Below, piece after piece: positions 18,439 through 26,581 of a stretch of 64,000 nt of DNA. The position numbers and the translations under genes were made by a program. Source of the stretch: Burkholderia oklahomensis C6786 (lineage in GTDB: Bacteria > Pseudomonadota > Gammaproteobacteria > Burkholderiales > Burkholderiaceae); NCBI RefSeq assembly GCF_000959365.1, contig NZ_CP009555.1, positions 2,294,001-2,358,000 of the forward strand, given 5' to 3'. Position 1 is the stretch's first letter, and each line of letters begins with the position of its first letter. The notes below the pieces were generated by a model that was not told where the DNA came from, ran no database searches, and saw nothing but the letters and a program-made list of their open reading frames with translations.

Positions 18439-19512
18439 ATGACGGCGACGCACTCTCGCCCCTTGACCGCCGATACGGTGCAGACCTTGCGGACGCGCAC
18501 TGCGCGGCGTGCGGCCGCCGCACACCTGGTGAGTCCGGGGCCGCAGACTTCGCAGATCGCGCGCGGCGCGGGCGTGGCCGATGCGCAGATCGCGACGCTC
18601 GCGAACGACGTGCTGCGGCTCGACGTCGCGCCACATCTGGGCGGAGGCGTCACGCGCTTCGACTGGCGCGGCGACGGCGTGCTCACGCCGATTTTCCGCC
18701 GCTGCGACGCGCCCGGCGCGCGCACCGATCCGAACGAGCTCGCGTGCTATCCGCTGCTGCCGTATTCGAACCGGATCGGCGGCGGGCGCTTCGAGTGCGA
18801 CGGGCGGCTCGTGCGCGTGCCGCGCAATCGCACGACCGAGCCGCTGCCGATCCACGGCGACGGCTGGCTCGCGCGCTGGCGGCTCGACGATGCGGCCGAC
18901 ACGCAATTGTGCCTGTCGCTCGATCGCAGCGAAGGCGCGCCGTACGCCTATCGGGCGACGCAGGTCTATGCGCTCGACGGCGCGACGCTGACGATCGCGC
19001 TCGCGATCGAGAACACGGGCGCGGCGCGCTTGCCGTTCGGGCTCGGCGTGCATCCGTTCATCGTGCGCGACGCGTCGACCGAGCTTGCGGCGGCCGCGAG
19101 CGGGCTGTGGCTGTCGACGCCCGATTGGCTGCCGTCGCGCCATGTCGGCGCGCCGGCGGCGTGGCGCTTCGGCATTGCGTATCCGCTGCCGGACACGCTC
19201 GTCAATCACGCGTTCACCGGCTGGGGCGGCGGCGCGACGATCGCATGGCCGCGGCGCCGGCTCGCGCTGACGGTCACGTCCGACGCCGACTGTTACGTGC
19301 TGTATACGCCGCCCGGCGAGCCGTTCTTCTGCTTCGAGCCTGTCGATCATCCGATCGATGCGGTGAATCTGCCGGGCGGCGGCGCCGCGCACGGGATGAC
19401 GCTGCTCGCGCCGGGCGAGCGTCTGATGCGGCGTTTCCGTTTCACGGTCGCGCGTACCGATGCGCGCGCGGCGCCTGCGGCGCGTGAGCCGAAGCGGCGG
19501 TCGAGCGCGTAG
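18439..19512 (+). CDS. galM: Aldose 1-epimerase (mutarotase)
   Basis: Interconverts alpha and beta anomers so that the C1 dehydrogenase gets its preferred form. In the 357-residue protein an N-terminal stretch of about 50 residues precedes the galactose-mutarotase fold: the NRIGGGRF block, PIHGDGWLARW carrying the conserved active-site His, FGLGVHPF with the second His, and EPFFCFEPVDHP near the catalytic Glu. GGAGGA at 18425-18430 lies 8 nt upstream of the ATG. It is the last gene of the sugar block. Confidence 0.9.
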   Translation: MTATHSRPLTADTVQTLRTRTARRAAAAHLVSPGPQTSQIARGAGVADAQIATLANDVLRLDVAPHLGGGVTRFDWRGDGVLTPIFRRCDAPGARTDPNELACYPLLPYSNRIGGGRFECDGRLVRVPRNRTTEPLPIHGDGWLARWRLDDAADTQLCLSLDRSEGAPYAYRATQVYALDGATLTIALAIENTGAARLPFGLGVHPFIVRDASTELAAAASGLWLSTPDWLPSRHVGAPAAWRFGIAYPLPDTLVNHAFTGWGGGATIAWPRRRLALTVTSDADCYVLYTPPGEPFFCFEPVDHPIDAVNLPGGGAAHGMTLLAPGERLMRRFRFTVARTDARAAPAAREPKRRSSA

Positions 19513-19532
19513 AAAAGGCCGATATCGTCGAC

Positions 19533-19556
19533 GTGCGCGTGCGCGTGCGCGTGTGC
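19533..19556. repeat. Hexamer tandem repeat, 4 copies of GTGCGC
   Basis: Three exact GTGCGC units and one GTGTGC unit, 20 nt after the galM stop. Alternating purine-pyrimidine sequence of this kind is prone to slippage. Confidence 0.7.
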
Positions 19557-19800
19557 GTCGGGCGCGAGACAAGGCGAGATGAGCGCGGCGCGTTCTACGT
19601 CGCCGGCGCGATCGGTTCGGACATAACCTGGCTCGACCGGCCGCACTCGCTTGCTCGACCGGCCCGAACCCGATCCGCTTGCGCATTCGGCGTCGATTCG
19701 ATCGCGAGAATCCGCGTCGCGCCGTCACGCAACGCGCCCGACGGCGACGCCGGCGCGCCCGGCGCCATCCCGCCCGCGCGATTCCCGATCCCGACGCAGG

Positions 19801-19806
19801 TAAAAT
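19801..19806 (+). promoter_or_regulatory. Candidate -10 box (TAAAAT) for pyrF
   Basis: TAAAAT lies 37 nt before the pyrF ATG, without a recognisable -35. Confidence 0.4.
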
Positions 19807-19843
19807 ACGCGCCTTCCCAACCGCTTAGCCGCGAGTGAGCGCC

Positions 19844-20671
19844 ATGTCTTCCACGCCTACCTTCATCGAATCGCTGCGCGCCGCCTGGCAGCGCACGAAT
19901 TCGCTGCTGTGCGTCGGTCTCGATCCGGAGCCGACGAAGTTTCCCGCGGGGTTCGAGAACCAGCCCGATGCGATCTTCGATTTCTGCCGCGAGATCGTCG
20001 ACGCGACCGCGCCGTTCGCGAGCGCGTTCAAGCCGCAGATCGCGTACTTCGCCGCGCATCGCGCCGAAGACCAGCTCGAGCGGCTGATTGCGCACATCCA
20101 TCTGCAGCATCCCGGCCTGCCCGTGATCCTCGACGCGAAGCGCGGCGACATCGGCAGCACCGCCGAGCAGTATGCGCGCGAGGCGTTCGAGCGCTATCGC
20201 GCGGACGCGGTGACGGTCAATCCTTACATGGGCTTCGATTCGATCGAGCCGTATCTCGCCCACGAGGACAAGGGCGTGATCGTGCTGTGCCGCACGTCGA
20301 ATCCGGGCGGCTCGGACCTGCAGTTTCTCGAGACGGGCGGCCGGCCGCTCTACCAGGTCGTCGCCGATCTCGCGGCGAACAAGTGGAACGCGAAGACGGG
20401 CCAGCTCGCGCTCGTCGTCGGCGCGACGTTCCCGAAGGAGATCGAGGCGGTGCGCGGGATCGTCGGCGACATGCCGCTCCTGATCCCCGGCATCGGCGCG
20501 CAGGGCGGCGACGTCGCGGCGACGGTCGCCGCGGGCCGCACGGCCGACGGCACCGGGATGATGATCAACTCGTCGCGCGCGATCCTGTACGCGAGCCGCG
20601 ACGACGACTTCGCCGACGCGGCCGCGCGCGCCGCGCAACAGACCCGCGATACGATCAACGCGCATCGCTGA
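19844..20671 (+). CDS. pyrF: Orotidine 5'-phosphate decarboxylase
   Basis: Final step of UMP synthesis: decarboxylation of OMP. The 275-residue protein is of the longer 'type 2' OMP decarboxylase subfamily. The catalytic signature is [14 protein letters not shown] starting at residue 97, with Lys99. [14 protein letters not shown] at the start and [11 protein letters not shown] near the end also fit. ATG 19844 is preferred; an in-frame GTG at 19835 adds three residues. It stands alone on the plus strand. Confidence 0.94.
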   Translation: MSSTPTFIESLRAAWQRTNSLLCVGLDPEPTKFPAGFENQPDAIFDFCREIVDATAPFASAFKPQIAYFAAHRAEDQLERLIAHIHLQHPGLPVILDAKRGDIGSTAEQYAREAFERYRADAVTVNPYMGFDSIEPYLAHEDKGVIVLCRTSNPGGSDLQFLETGGRPLYQVVADLAANKWNAKTGQLALVVGATFPKEIEAVRGIVGDMPLLIPGIGAQGGDVAATVAAGRTADGTGMMINSSRAILYASRDDDFADAAARAAQQTRDTINAHR

Positions 20672-20934
20672 GCGTCGCTGCCGCGCTTGCCGGCGTCCGG
20701 CGCGCAACGCCTGGCGTCGGCGGGGGCGGCGGCGCGTTTTCACGCTGACAGGCATCGCGCGCGGCGCATCCCGCGCGGCCTGCGCCGCGCGCGAATAAGT
20801 CGAGTCGCTTCGGCGCACGCCGGGAAATAGCGAATCCGCGAATCCTGCGACAAATTCGTGATCTCGCCATTCCTGATGAATCCGACGACGCGGCACGAAG
20901 GCAGGCTCGGCTCGATCGCCCGTGGAAGAAGCCC

Positions 20935-21156
20935 ATGCTCGTCGCGGACGACACGCCAAAGTCCGACGGCTACGCGCTGCGCGACGCGACCGACGTCGAG
21001 CACGGCGGCATGCGCGTGACGGGCGACAAGAAGAACGAGCCGATGAAGGAGATCCGCGCGTGGTCGGACGAATCCGCCGCGCGGCAAAAGGCGCTCGGAC
21101 AGCCCGCGACCGCGAGCCGCAACGGGATCGTCGTCGAGCCGGACGCGATCCGGTGA
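20935..21156 (+). CDS. Small hypothetical protein, possibly 5'-truncated
   Basis: A 73-residue, hydrophilic, charged peptide (MLVADDTPKSDGYALRD at the start; NGIVVEPDAIR at the end) with no signal or membrane segment. The frame stays open for a further 186 nt upstream (from 20749) and reads as plausible charged protein sequence, but has no ATG, GTG or TTG before 20935. Either this is a short real gene or the rest of an older, longer gene that lost its start. I recognise no family. It sits between pyrF and the convergent cinA-like gene. Confidence 0.45.
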   Translation: MLVADDTPKSDGYALRDATDVEHGGMRVTGDKKNEPMKEIRAWSDESAARQKALGQPATASRNGIVVEPDAIR

Positions 21157-21190
21157 TGGCAACGCCCGCCGCCGCGCGGGCGGCGGCGCT

Positions 21191-21691
21191 TCAGCGCTCC
21201 TGCTCGTCGAGCAGCTTGATGAGGCCGCGCAGCGCGTGCGTGGCCGCCTGCACGCGGATCTGCTCGCGGTCGCCCTTGAACACGAGCGTTTCGACCGACG
21301 TGTGCAGCCGGTTGCTCCAGCCGAACGACACGGTGCCGACGGGCTTGTGCTCGGAGCCGCCGCCCGGCCCGGCGATGCCGGTGACGGCGAGCGCGACCTG
21401 TGCGCGGCTGTTGCGCAGCGCGCCTTCGACCATCGCGCGCGCGACGGGCTCGCTGACCGCGCCGTGCTTGTCGATCAGATCGGCGGGCACGCCGATCATC
21501 TCGGTCTTCGCGAGATTCGAATAGGTGACGAAGCCGCGCTCGAACCAGCCGCTGCTGCCGGAGATGTCGGTGATCGCGGTCGCGATCATGCCGCCCGTGC
21601 AGGACTCGGCGGTGGCGAGCGTCAGGTGTTCGTCGCGCAGCTTGTTGCCGACGCGGATCGCGAGCTGATGGACGACGGAATCGGTTGGCAT
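21191..21691 (-). CDS. CinA C-terminal domain protein (nicotinamide-nucleotide amidase)
   Basis: A 166-residue stand-alone CinA C-terminal domain, the PncC type that deamidates nicotinamide mononucleotide in NAD salvage. The family core is ATAESCTGGMIATAITDISG near residues 28-47, followed by GSSGWFERGFVTYSN and ALAVTGIAGPGGGSEHKPVG. The N-terminal MoaB-like domain of full CinA is absent, as in E. coli PncC. It is downstream of pgpA on the minus strand with a 46-nt gap, probably in the same transcript. Confidence 0.9.
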   Translation of the reverse strand: MPTDSVVHQLAIRVGNKLRDEHLTLATAESCTGGMIATAITDISGSSGWFERGFVTYSNLAKTEMIGVPADLIDKHGAVSEPVARAMVEGALRNSRAQVALAVTGIAGPGGGSEHKPVGTVSFGWSNRLHTSVETLVFKGDREQIRVQAATHALRGLIKLLDEQER

Positions 21692-21737
21692 GCGGGAAGA
21701 TCCGGTGCGAACGGCAGTAAACGAGAGCGGGACGGCG

Positions 21738-22310
21738 TCACTCGACGAACGAGCGCCACAGCGCGATCACGAAGAGCGTCATCAGCGCGGCGATCAGGTC
21801 GTCGAACATGATGCCAAAGCCGCCTTTCAAATTCCGGTCGAAGTAGCGGATGGGCGGCGGCTTCACCATGTCGAAGAAGCGGAACACGACGAACGCCCAC
21901 AACTGCTCGACGAACGTCGCGGGCGTGACGAGCAGCATCACGAGCCAGATCGCGACGATCTCGTCCCAGACCGCGGGGCCCGGGTCGGCGATGCCCATCT
22001 TCTTCGCGGTGAAGCCCGTCATCCAGATGCCGGCGACGAAGCCGACGACGATGAGCGCCCACCATTCGGGCACGGTCAGGTAGCGGTTCAGCGCGACGAA
22101 CGTGAGCCAGCCGAACAGCGTGCCGAACGTGCCGGGCATGAATGGCGCGAGGCCGCTGCCGAGGCCGAGCGACACGATGTGGACCGGGTGCGAGAACATG
22201 AAGCCCACGGTCGCGCGGCGTCGCGCGATCTTCTGCGAATCCTGCGGCGCGGGCGCCGGGCCGGGCTGGCCGGAGGAATCGGCGGGACGGGGCGTCGGGT
22301 CAGTTGGCAT
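21738..22310 (-). CDS. pgpA: Phosphatidylglycerophosphatase A
   Basis: Inner-membrane phosphatase that makes phosphatidylglycerol from its phosphate. In the 190-residue protein a Pro-rich cytoplasmic N-terminus of about 35 residues precedes several membrane segments. PgpA signatures are GLGSGLAPFMPGTFGT, the DPGPAVWDEIV acidic pair, and KPPPIRYFDRNLKGGFGIMFDD with the conserved Asp cluster. Its start overlaps the thiL stop by 11 nt, the classic thiL-pgpA pairing. Confidence 0.94.
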   Translation of the reverse strand: MPTDPTPRPADSSGQPGPAPAPQDSQKIARRRATVGFMFSHPVHIVSLGLGSGLAPFMPGTFGTLFGWLTFVALNRYLTVPEWWALIVVGFVAGIWMTGFTAKKMGIADPGPAVWDEIVAIWLVMLLVTPATFVEQLWAFVVFRFFDMVKPPPIRYFDRNLKGGFGIMFDDLIAALMTLFVIALWRSFVE

Positions 22311-23301
22311 GGAAATGATCGAAACCGTGCAGCGTGAGCGAAAGCGGCGCGCCCGACGCGTCGCGCCAGGTCACGGCGGGCGCGTCCGTCGGCGCGGACA
22401 AGCCGCGTATTGTACCGATCCGCGTGACGGGCACGCCCGCGCGCGCGCCGGCCGCCTCGATCGCGGTGCGCGCGGACGGCGCGGCCGTGAAGCACAGCTC
22501 GTAGTCGTCGCCGCCTTCGAGCATGCAGCGGCGCTGCACGTCGGCGGGCAGCGTCGCGAGCGCGGCCGAGCGCGGCACCGCGTCGACGTCCACATCCGCG
22601 CACGCGTTCGAGCGCTCGAGGATGTGCTGCAGATCGCCCGCGAGGCCGTCCGACACGTCGAGCGCCGCGTGCGCGATGCCCGCGAGCGCGACGCCGAGCG
22701 CGACGCGCGGCTCCGGCCGCTCGAGCGCCTGGCGGAACGCGGCGGCCTCGCGCTCGCCCGCGCGCCATTCGCCGCGGATCGCGCCGAGGCCCGCGCGCGC
22801 GTCGCCGAGCGTGCCGGACACCCACACGTCGTCGCCGTCGCGTGCGGCATCGCGACGCAGCGCGGCGTCGGCCTCGACGTCGCCGAACACGGTGACGCAC
22901 AGATTGAGCGGCCCGCTCGTCGTGTCGCCGCCGATCAGCTCGCAGCCGTGGCGGTCCGCGAGCGCGAAGAGGCCGTCGGCGAACGCCTCGAGCCAATCGG
23001 CGTCGGCGCGCGGCAGCGCACACGCGAGCGTGAACGCGCGCGGCGCCGCGCCCATCGCGGCCAGGTCGGACAAATTGACGGCGAGCGTCTTGTGGCCGAG
23101 CGCGCGCGGATCGACGTCGGCGAGAAAGTGCCGGCCTTCGACCAGCATGTCCGTCGAAATCGCCAGCATCTTGCCCGGTTGCGGCGCAAGCAGCGCGCAA
23201 TCGTCGCCGATGCCGAGCGCGGCGCGCGCATGCGGCCCCTTCGCGCGGCGCGCGAAGAAGCGGTCGATCAACGAGAATTCCGAAAGAGGGGGATGGGCCA
23301 C
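22300..23301 (-). CDS. thiL: Thiamine-monophosphate kinase
   Basis: ATP-dependent phosphorylation of thiamine monophosphate to the active diphosphate. From GTG 23301 the protein is 333 residues. It starts VAHPPLSEFSLIDRFF, with ALGIGDDCALL metal and ATP site, STDMLVEGRHF, LAVNLSDLAAMGA and LIGGDTTSG, all standard ThiL blocks. A longer form from ATG 23394 would add 31 Arg-rich residues and run across the TACAAT box at 23335-23340, so I prefer the GTG. No good ribosome binding site precedes either start. thiL is followed by pgpA with overlap. Confidence 0.9.
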   Translation of the reverse strand: MAHPPLSEFSLIDRFFARRAKGPHARAALGIGDDCALLAPQPGKMLAISTDMLVEGRHFLADVDPRALGHKTLAVNLSDLAAMGAAPRAFTLACALPRADADWLEAFADGLFALADRHGCELIGGDTTSGPLNLCVTVFGDVEADAALRRDAARDGDDVWVSGTLGDARAGLGAIRGEWRAGEREAAAFRQALERPEPRVALGVALAGIAHAALDVSDGLAGDLQHILERSNACADVDVDAVPRSAALATLPADVQRRCMLEGGDDYELCFTAAPSARTAIEAAGARAGVPVTRIGTIRGLSAPTDAPAVTWRDASGAPLSLTLHGFDHFHAN

Positions 23302-23334
23302 GGGCGCGGGTGTCCGAGCGTTGAGATGACGCCC

Positions 23335-23340
23335 ATTGTA
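23335..23340 (-). promoter_or_regulatory. Candidate -10 box (TACAAT, minus strand) for thiL
   Basis: Read on the minus strand, TACAAT lies 33 nt before the GTG start of thiL at 23301. It supports the shorter thiL form. Confidence 0.4.
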
Positions 23341-23452
23341 AGGCGCTTCGCGTCGGCGTCCGGCGTGGCGGCGGCCCGCGCGCGGCGGATTCATGACGTT
23401 TCGGTCGCGGCTGTCGAACCCTAATCGGCGATTTTGGGTGTGGGATTGGCGC

Positions 23453-23458
23453 TACAAT
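23453..23458 (+). promoter_or_regulatory. Candidate -10 box (TACAAT) for maeB
   Basis: TACAAT is 43 nt before the maeB ATG, back to back with the thiL box on the other strand. The -35 region is not convincing. Confidence 0.4.
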
Positions 23459-23501
23459 GCGCCGAACAGGTATTCTAATCCGCAGCCCCCCGTAGAGACA
23501 C

Positions 23502-25805
23502 ATGTCCACCACGTCCTCCTCTTCCAAAGAAAAGCTCCGCGAAGCCGCCCTCGACTACCACGAATTCCCGACGCCGGGCAAAGTTGCGATCGCGCCGACC
23601 AAGCAGATGATCAACCAGCGCGATCTCGCGCTCGCCTATTCGCCGGGCGTCGCGTTCGCGTGCGAGGAGATCGTCGAGAACCCGCTGAACGCCGCGCGCT
23701 TCACCGCGCGCAGCAATCTCGTCGGCGTCGTGACGAACGGCACCGCGGTGCTCGGCCTCGGCAACATCGGCCCGCTCGCGTCGAAGCCGGTGATGGAAGG
23801 CAAGGCCGTCCTCTTCAAGAAGTTCGCCGGGATCGACGTGTTCGACATCGAGCTCAACGAGTCCGATCCGCACAAGCTCGTCGACGTGATCGCCGCGCTC
23901 GAACCGACGTTCGGCGGGATCAACCTCGAGGACATCAAGGCGCCGGACTGCTTCATCGTCGAGCGCGAAAGCCGCAAGCGGATGAAGATTCCCGTGTTCC
24001 ACGACGACCAGCACGGCACGGCGATCGTCGTCGCGGCGGCGGTCACGAACGGGCTGAAGGTCGTCGGCAAGAGCATCAAGGAGGTCAAGCTCGTCGCGTC
24101 GGGCGCAGGCGCCGCGGCGCTCGCGTGTCTCGACCTGCTCGTCGACCTCGGCCTGCCGATCGAGAACATCACGGTCACGGACCTGGCGGGCGTCGTCTAC
24201 AAGGGCCGCACCGAGCTGATGGATCCGGACAAGGAGCGTTTCGCGCGCGAAACCGGCGGGCGCACGCTGTCGGACGTGATCGGCGGCGCGGACATTTTCC
24301 TCGGCCTGTCGGCGGGCGGCGTGCTGAAGGCGGACATGGTGAAGGGGATGGCCGAGCGGCCGCTGATCCTCGCGCTCGCGAATCCGACTCCGGAAATCCT
24401 GCCGGAAGTCGCGCTCGAAGTGCGGCCGGACGCCGTGCTCGCGACGGGCCGCACCGACTATCCGAACCAGGTCAACAACGTCCTGTGCTTCCCGTTCATC
24501 TTCCGCGGCGCGCTCGACGTCGGCGCGACGACGATCACGCGCGAGATGGAGATCGCCGCCGTCAATGCGATCGCCGAGCTCGCGCAGCAGGAGCAGAGCG
24601 ACATCGTCGCGACCGCTTACGGGATCCAGGATCTGTCGTTCGGTCCCGAATATCTGATTCCGAAGCCGTTCGATCCGCGCCTCATCGTGAAGATCGCGCC
24701 CGCCGTCGCGCAGGCGGCGATGGACGGCGGCGTCGCGACTCGTCCGATCGAGGACATGGACGCGTACAAGGTCCACCTGCAGCAGTTCGTCTACCACAGC
24801 GGCACGACGATGAAGCCGGTGTTCCAGCTCGCGCGCAGCGCGCCCGCCGAGAAGAAGCGGGTGGTGTTCGCGGAAGGCGAGGAAGAGCGCGTGCTGCGCG
24901 CGGTGCAGATCGTCGTCGACGAGAAGCTCGCGAAGCCGATCCTGATCGGCCGGCCGACCGTGATCGAGCACCGGATCCAGCGCTACGGCCTGCGTCTCAC
25001 GCCGGGCGTCGACTTCACGATCGTCAACACCGAGCACGACGAGCGCTACCGCGATTTCTGGCAGACCTACTTCAAGATGATGTCCCGCAAGGGCATCAGC
25101 GAGCAGCTCGCGCGCGTCGAAATGCGCCGCCGCACGACGCTGATCGGCTCGATGCTCGTCAAGAAGGGCGAAGCGGACGGGATGATCTGCGGCACGATCA
25201 GCACGACGCACCGCCATCTGCACTTCATCGACCAGGTGATCGGCAAGCGCGAGGGCTGCAGCGTGTACGGCGCGATGAATGCGCTCGTGCTGCCGGGCCG
25301 CCAGATTTTCCTCGTCGACACGCACGTGAACGTCGATCCGACCCCGGAGCAACTGGCCGAGATCACGATCATGGCGGCGGAAGAAGTGCGCCGCTTCGGC
25401 ATCGAGCCGAAGGTCGCGCTGCTGTCGCACTCGAACTTCGGCACGAGCAACGCGCCTTCCGCGCAGAAGATGCGCGATACGCTCGCGATCCTGCACGAGC
25501 GCGCGCCGGAGCTGCAAGTCGACGGCGAGATGCACGGCGACGTCGCACTCGATGCGGCGCTGCGCAAGGAAATCCTGCCGGAATCGACGCTCGAGGGCGA
25601 AGCGAACCTGCTCGTGCTGCCGAACATCGACGCGGCGAACATCGCGTACAACCTGCTGAAGACGGCCGCCGGCAACAACATCGCAATCGGGCCGATCCTG
25701 CTCGGCGCGGCGCAGCCGGTGCACGTGCTGACCGAGTCGGCGACGGTGCGCCGGATCGTCAACATGACGGCGCTGCTGGTTGCCGACGTGAACGCTGCGC
25801 GTTGA
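23502..25805 (+). CDS. maeB: NADP-dependent malic enzyme (MaeB type with PTA-like domain)
   Basis: Oxidative decarboxylation of malate to pyruvate with NADP+, cytoplasmic. The 767-residue size is that of the hybrid MaeB class. The malic-enzyme part (about 1-430) shows YSPGVAFACEEI, VTNGTAVLGLGNIG and FHDDQHGTAIV (metal and substrate region). The C-terminal part (about 440-767) is a phosphotransacetylase-like domain (VVFAEGEEERVLRA, LLSHSNFGTSNAPSA, IGPILLGAAQPVHVL), thought to be regulatory and to bind acetyl-CoA rather than to be catalytic. Monocistronic, divergent from thiL. Confidence 0.95.
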   Translation: MSTTSSSSKEKLREAALDYHEFPTPGKVAIAPTKQMINQRDLALAYSPGVAFACEEIVENPLNAARFTARSNLVGVVTNGTAVLGLGNIGPLASKPVMEGKAVLFKKFAGIDVFDIELNESDPHKLVDVIAALEPTFGGINLEDIKAPDCFIVERESRKRMKIPVFHDDQHGTAIVVAAAVTNGLKVVGKSIKEVKLVASGAGAAALACLDLLVDLGLPIENITVTDLAGVVYKGRTELMDPDKERFARETGGRTLSDVIGGADIFLGLSAGGVLKADMVKGMAERPLILALANPTPEILPEVALEVRPDAVLATGRTDYPNQVNNVLCFPFIFRGALDVGATTITREMEIAAVNAIAELAQQEQSDIVATAYGIQDLSFGPEYLIPKPFDPRLIVKIAPAVAQAAMDGGVATRPIEDMDAYKVHLQQFVYHSGTTMKPVFQLARSAPAEKKRVVFAEGEEERVLRAVQIVVDEKLAKPILIGRPTVIEHRIQRYGLRLTPGVDFTIVNTEHDERYRDFWQTYFKMMSRKGISEQLARVEMRRRTTLIGSMLVKKGEADGMICGTISTTHRHLHFIDQVIGKREGCSVYGAMNALVLPGRQIFLVDTHVNVDPTPEQLAEITIMAAEEVRRFGIEPKVALLSHSNFGTSNAPSAQKMRDTLAILHERAPELQVDGEMHGDVALDAALRKEILPESTLEGEANLLVLPNIDAANIAYNLLKTAAGNNIAIGPILLGAAQPVHVLTESATVRRIVNMTALLVADVNAAR

Positions 25806-25823
25806 GCGAAATTGCCGGTAGAT

Positions 25824-25855
25824 AAAAAAACGGCGCGCCCATTGCGGGCGCGCCG
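25824..25855 (-). terminator. Rho-independent terminator oriented for the minus strand
   Basis: A perfect 10-bp GC stem (25831-25840 with 25846-25855, 5-nt loop) is preceded on the plus strand by seven A. Read on the minus strand this is a GC hairpin followed by seven T, a textbook terminator, while no T-run follows it on the plus strand. No minus-strand gene is annotated to its right, so it implies a minus-strand transcript ending here. Confidence 0.7.
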
Positions 25856-25980
25856 TCGGGCATGGCGGAGATAGCGCCTTCCCGAAGCCGACGACGCCAC
25901 CCTTGGGCCGCAAGAGGCGGCGAGGAGGCAGAAACCCGCCGCAGCTGACGCCGTCTCGGTAATTTTACCCTATATAAGTT
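25856..25980 (-). ncRNA. Candidate small RNA ending at the minus-strand terminator
   Basis: Between an AT-rich region with several -10-like hexamers (25964-26005) and the minus-strand terminator lies about 125 nt of GC-rich, non-coding-looking DNA. On the minus strand it can form local hairpins such as GCCGC-CTCTT-GCGGC nested in a CGCC/GGCG pairing. A minus-strand frame of 88 codons crosses it (25759-26025) but reads into the maeB 3' end and resembles no protein. I recognise no known RNA family. The call rests on the terminator and the base composition only. Confidence 0.35.
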
Positions 25981-25982
25981 AC

Positions 25983-26004
25983 TTTTATCTTGTAAAAGAT
26001 AAAA
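25983..26004. repeat. AT-rich inverted repeat (9-bp arms, 4-nt loop)
   Basis: TTTTATCTT at 25983-25991 and AAGATAAAA at 25996-26004 are perfect inverted copies. It lies in a roughly 28% GC stretch between the candidate minus-strand RNA and the secreted RNase gene, where it could be an operator or a weak terminator. Confidence 0.6.
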
Positions 26005-26052
26005 AATAGCGTCAACGAGTGCCATTTATTCCTTTCATTTGCCTAACGAGCA

Positions 26053-26081
26053 TTGATTCCCGCGTGCATTAGCGCTACGCT
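26053..26081 (+). promoter_or_regulatory. Candidate promoter of the RNase-barstar pair
   Basis: TTGATT at 26053-26058 and TACGCT at 26076-26081 are separated by 17 bp, with the RNase ATG 52 nt further on. The -10 match is modest. Confidence 0.35.
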
Positions 26082-26133
26082 TACGCCTTTCTTGGTCGTC
26101 AACTTATTGATTTAACAGCGGGAACCTTCGTTT

Positions 26134-26565
26134 ATGGCACGCAAGTGGCTCCGCAACGGCGCGCTCGCGTCCGTCTTCGCGATCGTCGCGATAGGCAACA
26201 TCGGCGTTTCGCCGGGCAGTCTGGTTTCCGCCGCATACGCACGGGAAGCCGCCGCGGTAAATGGGGCGGCAGCGCAGGTCGACACGGTCCCCGCGTCCCG
26301 GTTGCCGCGCGAGGCAGCGACCACGCTGAGCCTGATCGCCGCAGGCGGCCCCTATCCGTACGAGAAAGACGGTGCGGTATTCGGCAACTACGAACGGATT
26401 TTGCCGAAGATGCGGCGCGGCTATTACCACGAGTACACCGTGCCGACGCCGAGGGCCCGCAATCGCGGTGCACGGCGCATTGTCTGTGGCGGTCCCTTGA
26501 GGCGCGTCGACAATTGTTATTACACCGGCGACCACTACAACAGTTTCAAACGTATCGTTGATTGA
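26134..26565 (+). CDS. Secreted guanyl-specific ribonuclease, RNase Sa type
   Basis: A 143-residue precursor with a Sec signal peptide (hydrophobic residues 9-34, ending SAAYA near residue 36). The mature C-terminal half matches microbial N1/T1-type RNases, and RNase Sa best: LPKMRRGYYHEYTVPTP, GARRI and YYTGDHYNSF. By alignment from memory the catalytic residues are Glu100 (HEYT), Arg115 (ARRI) and His134 (GDHY), all present. Cys118 and Cys128 could form a disulfide. Such enzymes cleave single-stranded RNA after G and are toxic inside the cell. The next gene encodes the matching inhibitor family, with starts 17 nt after the stop. Confidence 0.9.
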   Translation: MARKWLRNGALASVFAIVAIGNIGVSPGSLVSAAYAREAAAVNGAAAQVDTVPASRLPREAATTLSLIAAGGPYPYEKDGAVFGNYERILPKMRRGYYHEYTVPTPRARNRGARRIVCGGPLRRVDNCYYTGDHYNSFKRIVD

Positions 26566-26581
26566 CTTCGGGATGAGCGGC

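Larger units (their letters stand above)
19513..19843. other. 331-bp gap between galM and pyrF with a short hexamer repeat
   Basis: No supportable gene. It holds four tandem copies of GTGCGC at 19533-19556 (last copy GTGTGC) just after galM, and a TAAAAT box near its right end. No clear terminator hairpin was found. Confidence 0.5.

Noticed and set aside
10218..19512. Horizontally acquired island
   Set aside because: Base composition and codon bias match the surrounding core genes, and there is no integrase, tRNA or direct repeat at the borders.
23475..25913. An 812-codon minus-strand frame opposite maeB
   Set aside because: Low-complexity Arg/Asp/His translation opposite a clear malic enzyme; no start or ribosome site.
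25856..25980. 6S RNA or 4.5S RNA as identity of the candidate sRNA
   Set aside because: The expected closing stem with central bubble of 6S and the conserved GGAAGGAAGCAGCC-like loop of 4.5S are absent.
25759..26025. An 88-codon minus-strand frame over the maeB end and the candidate sRNA
   Set aside because: Reads through a strong hairpin and into maeB antisense; composition shifts abruptly along it and no ribosome site precedes the ATG.
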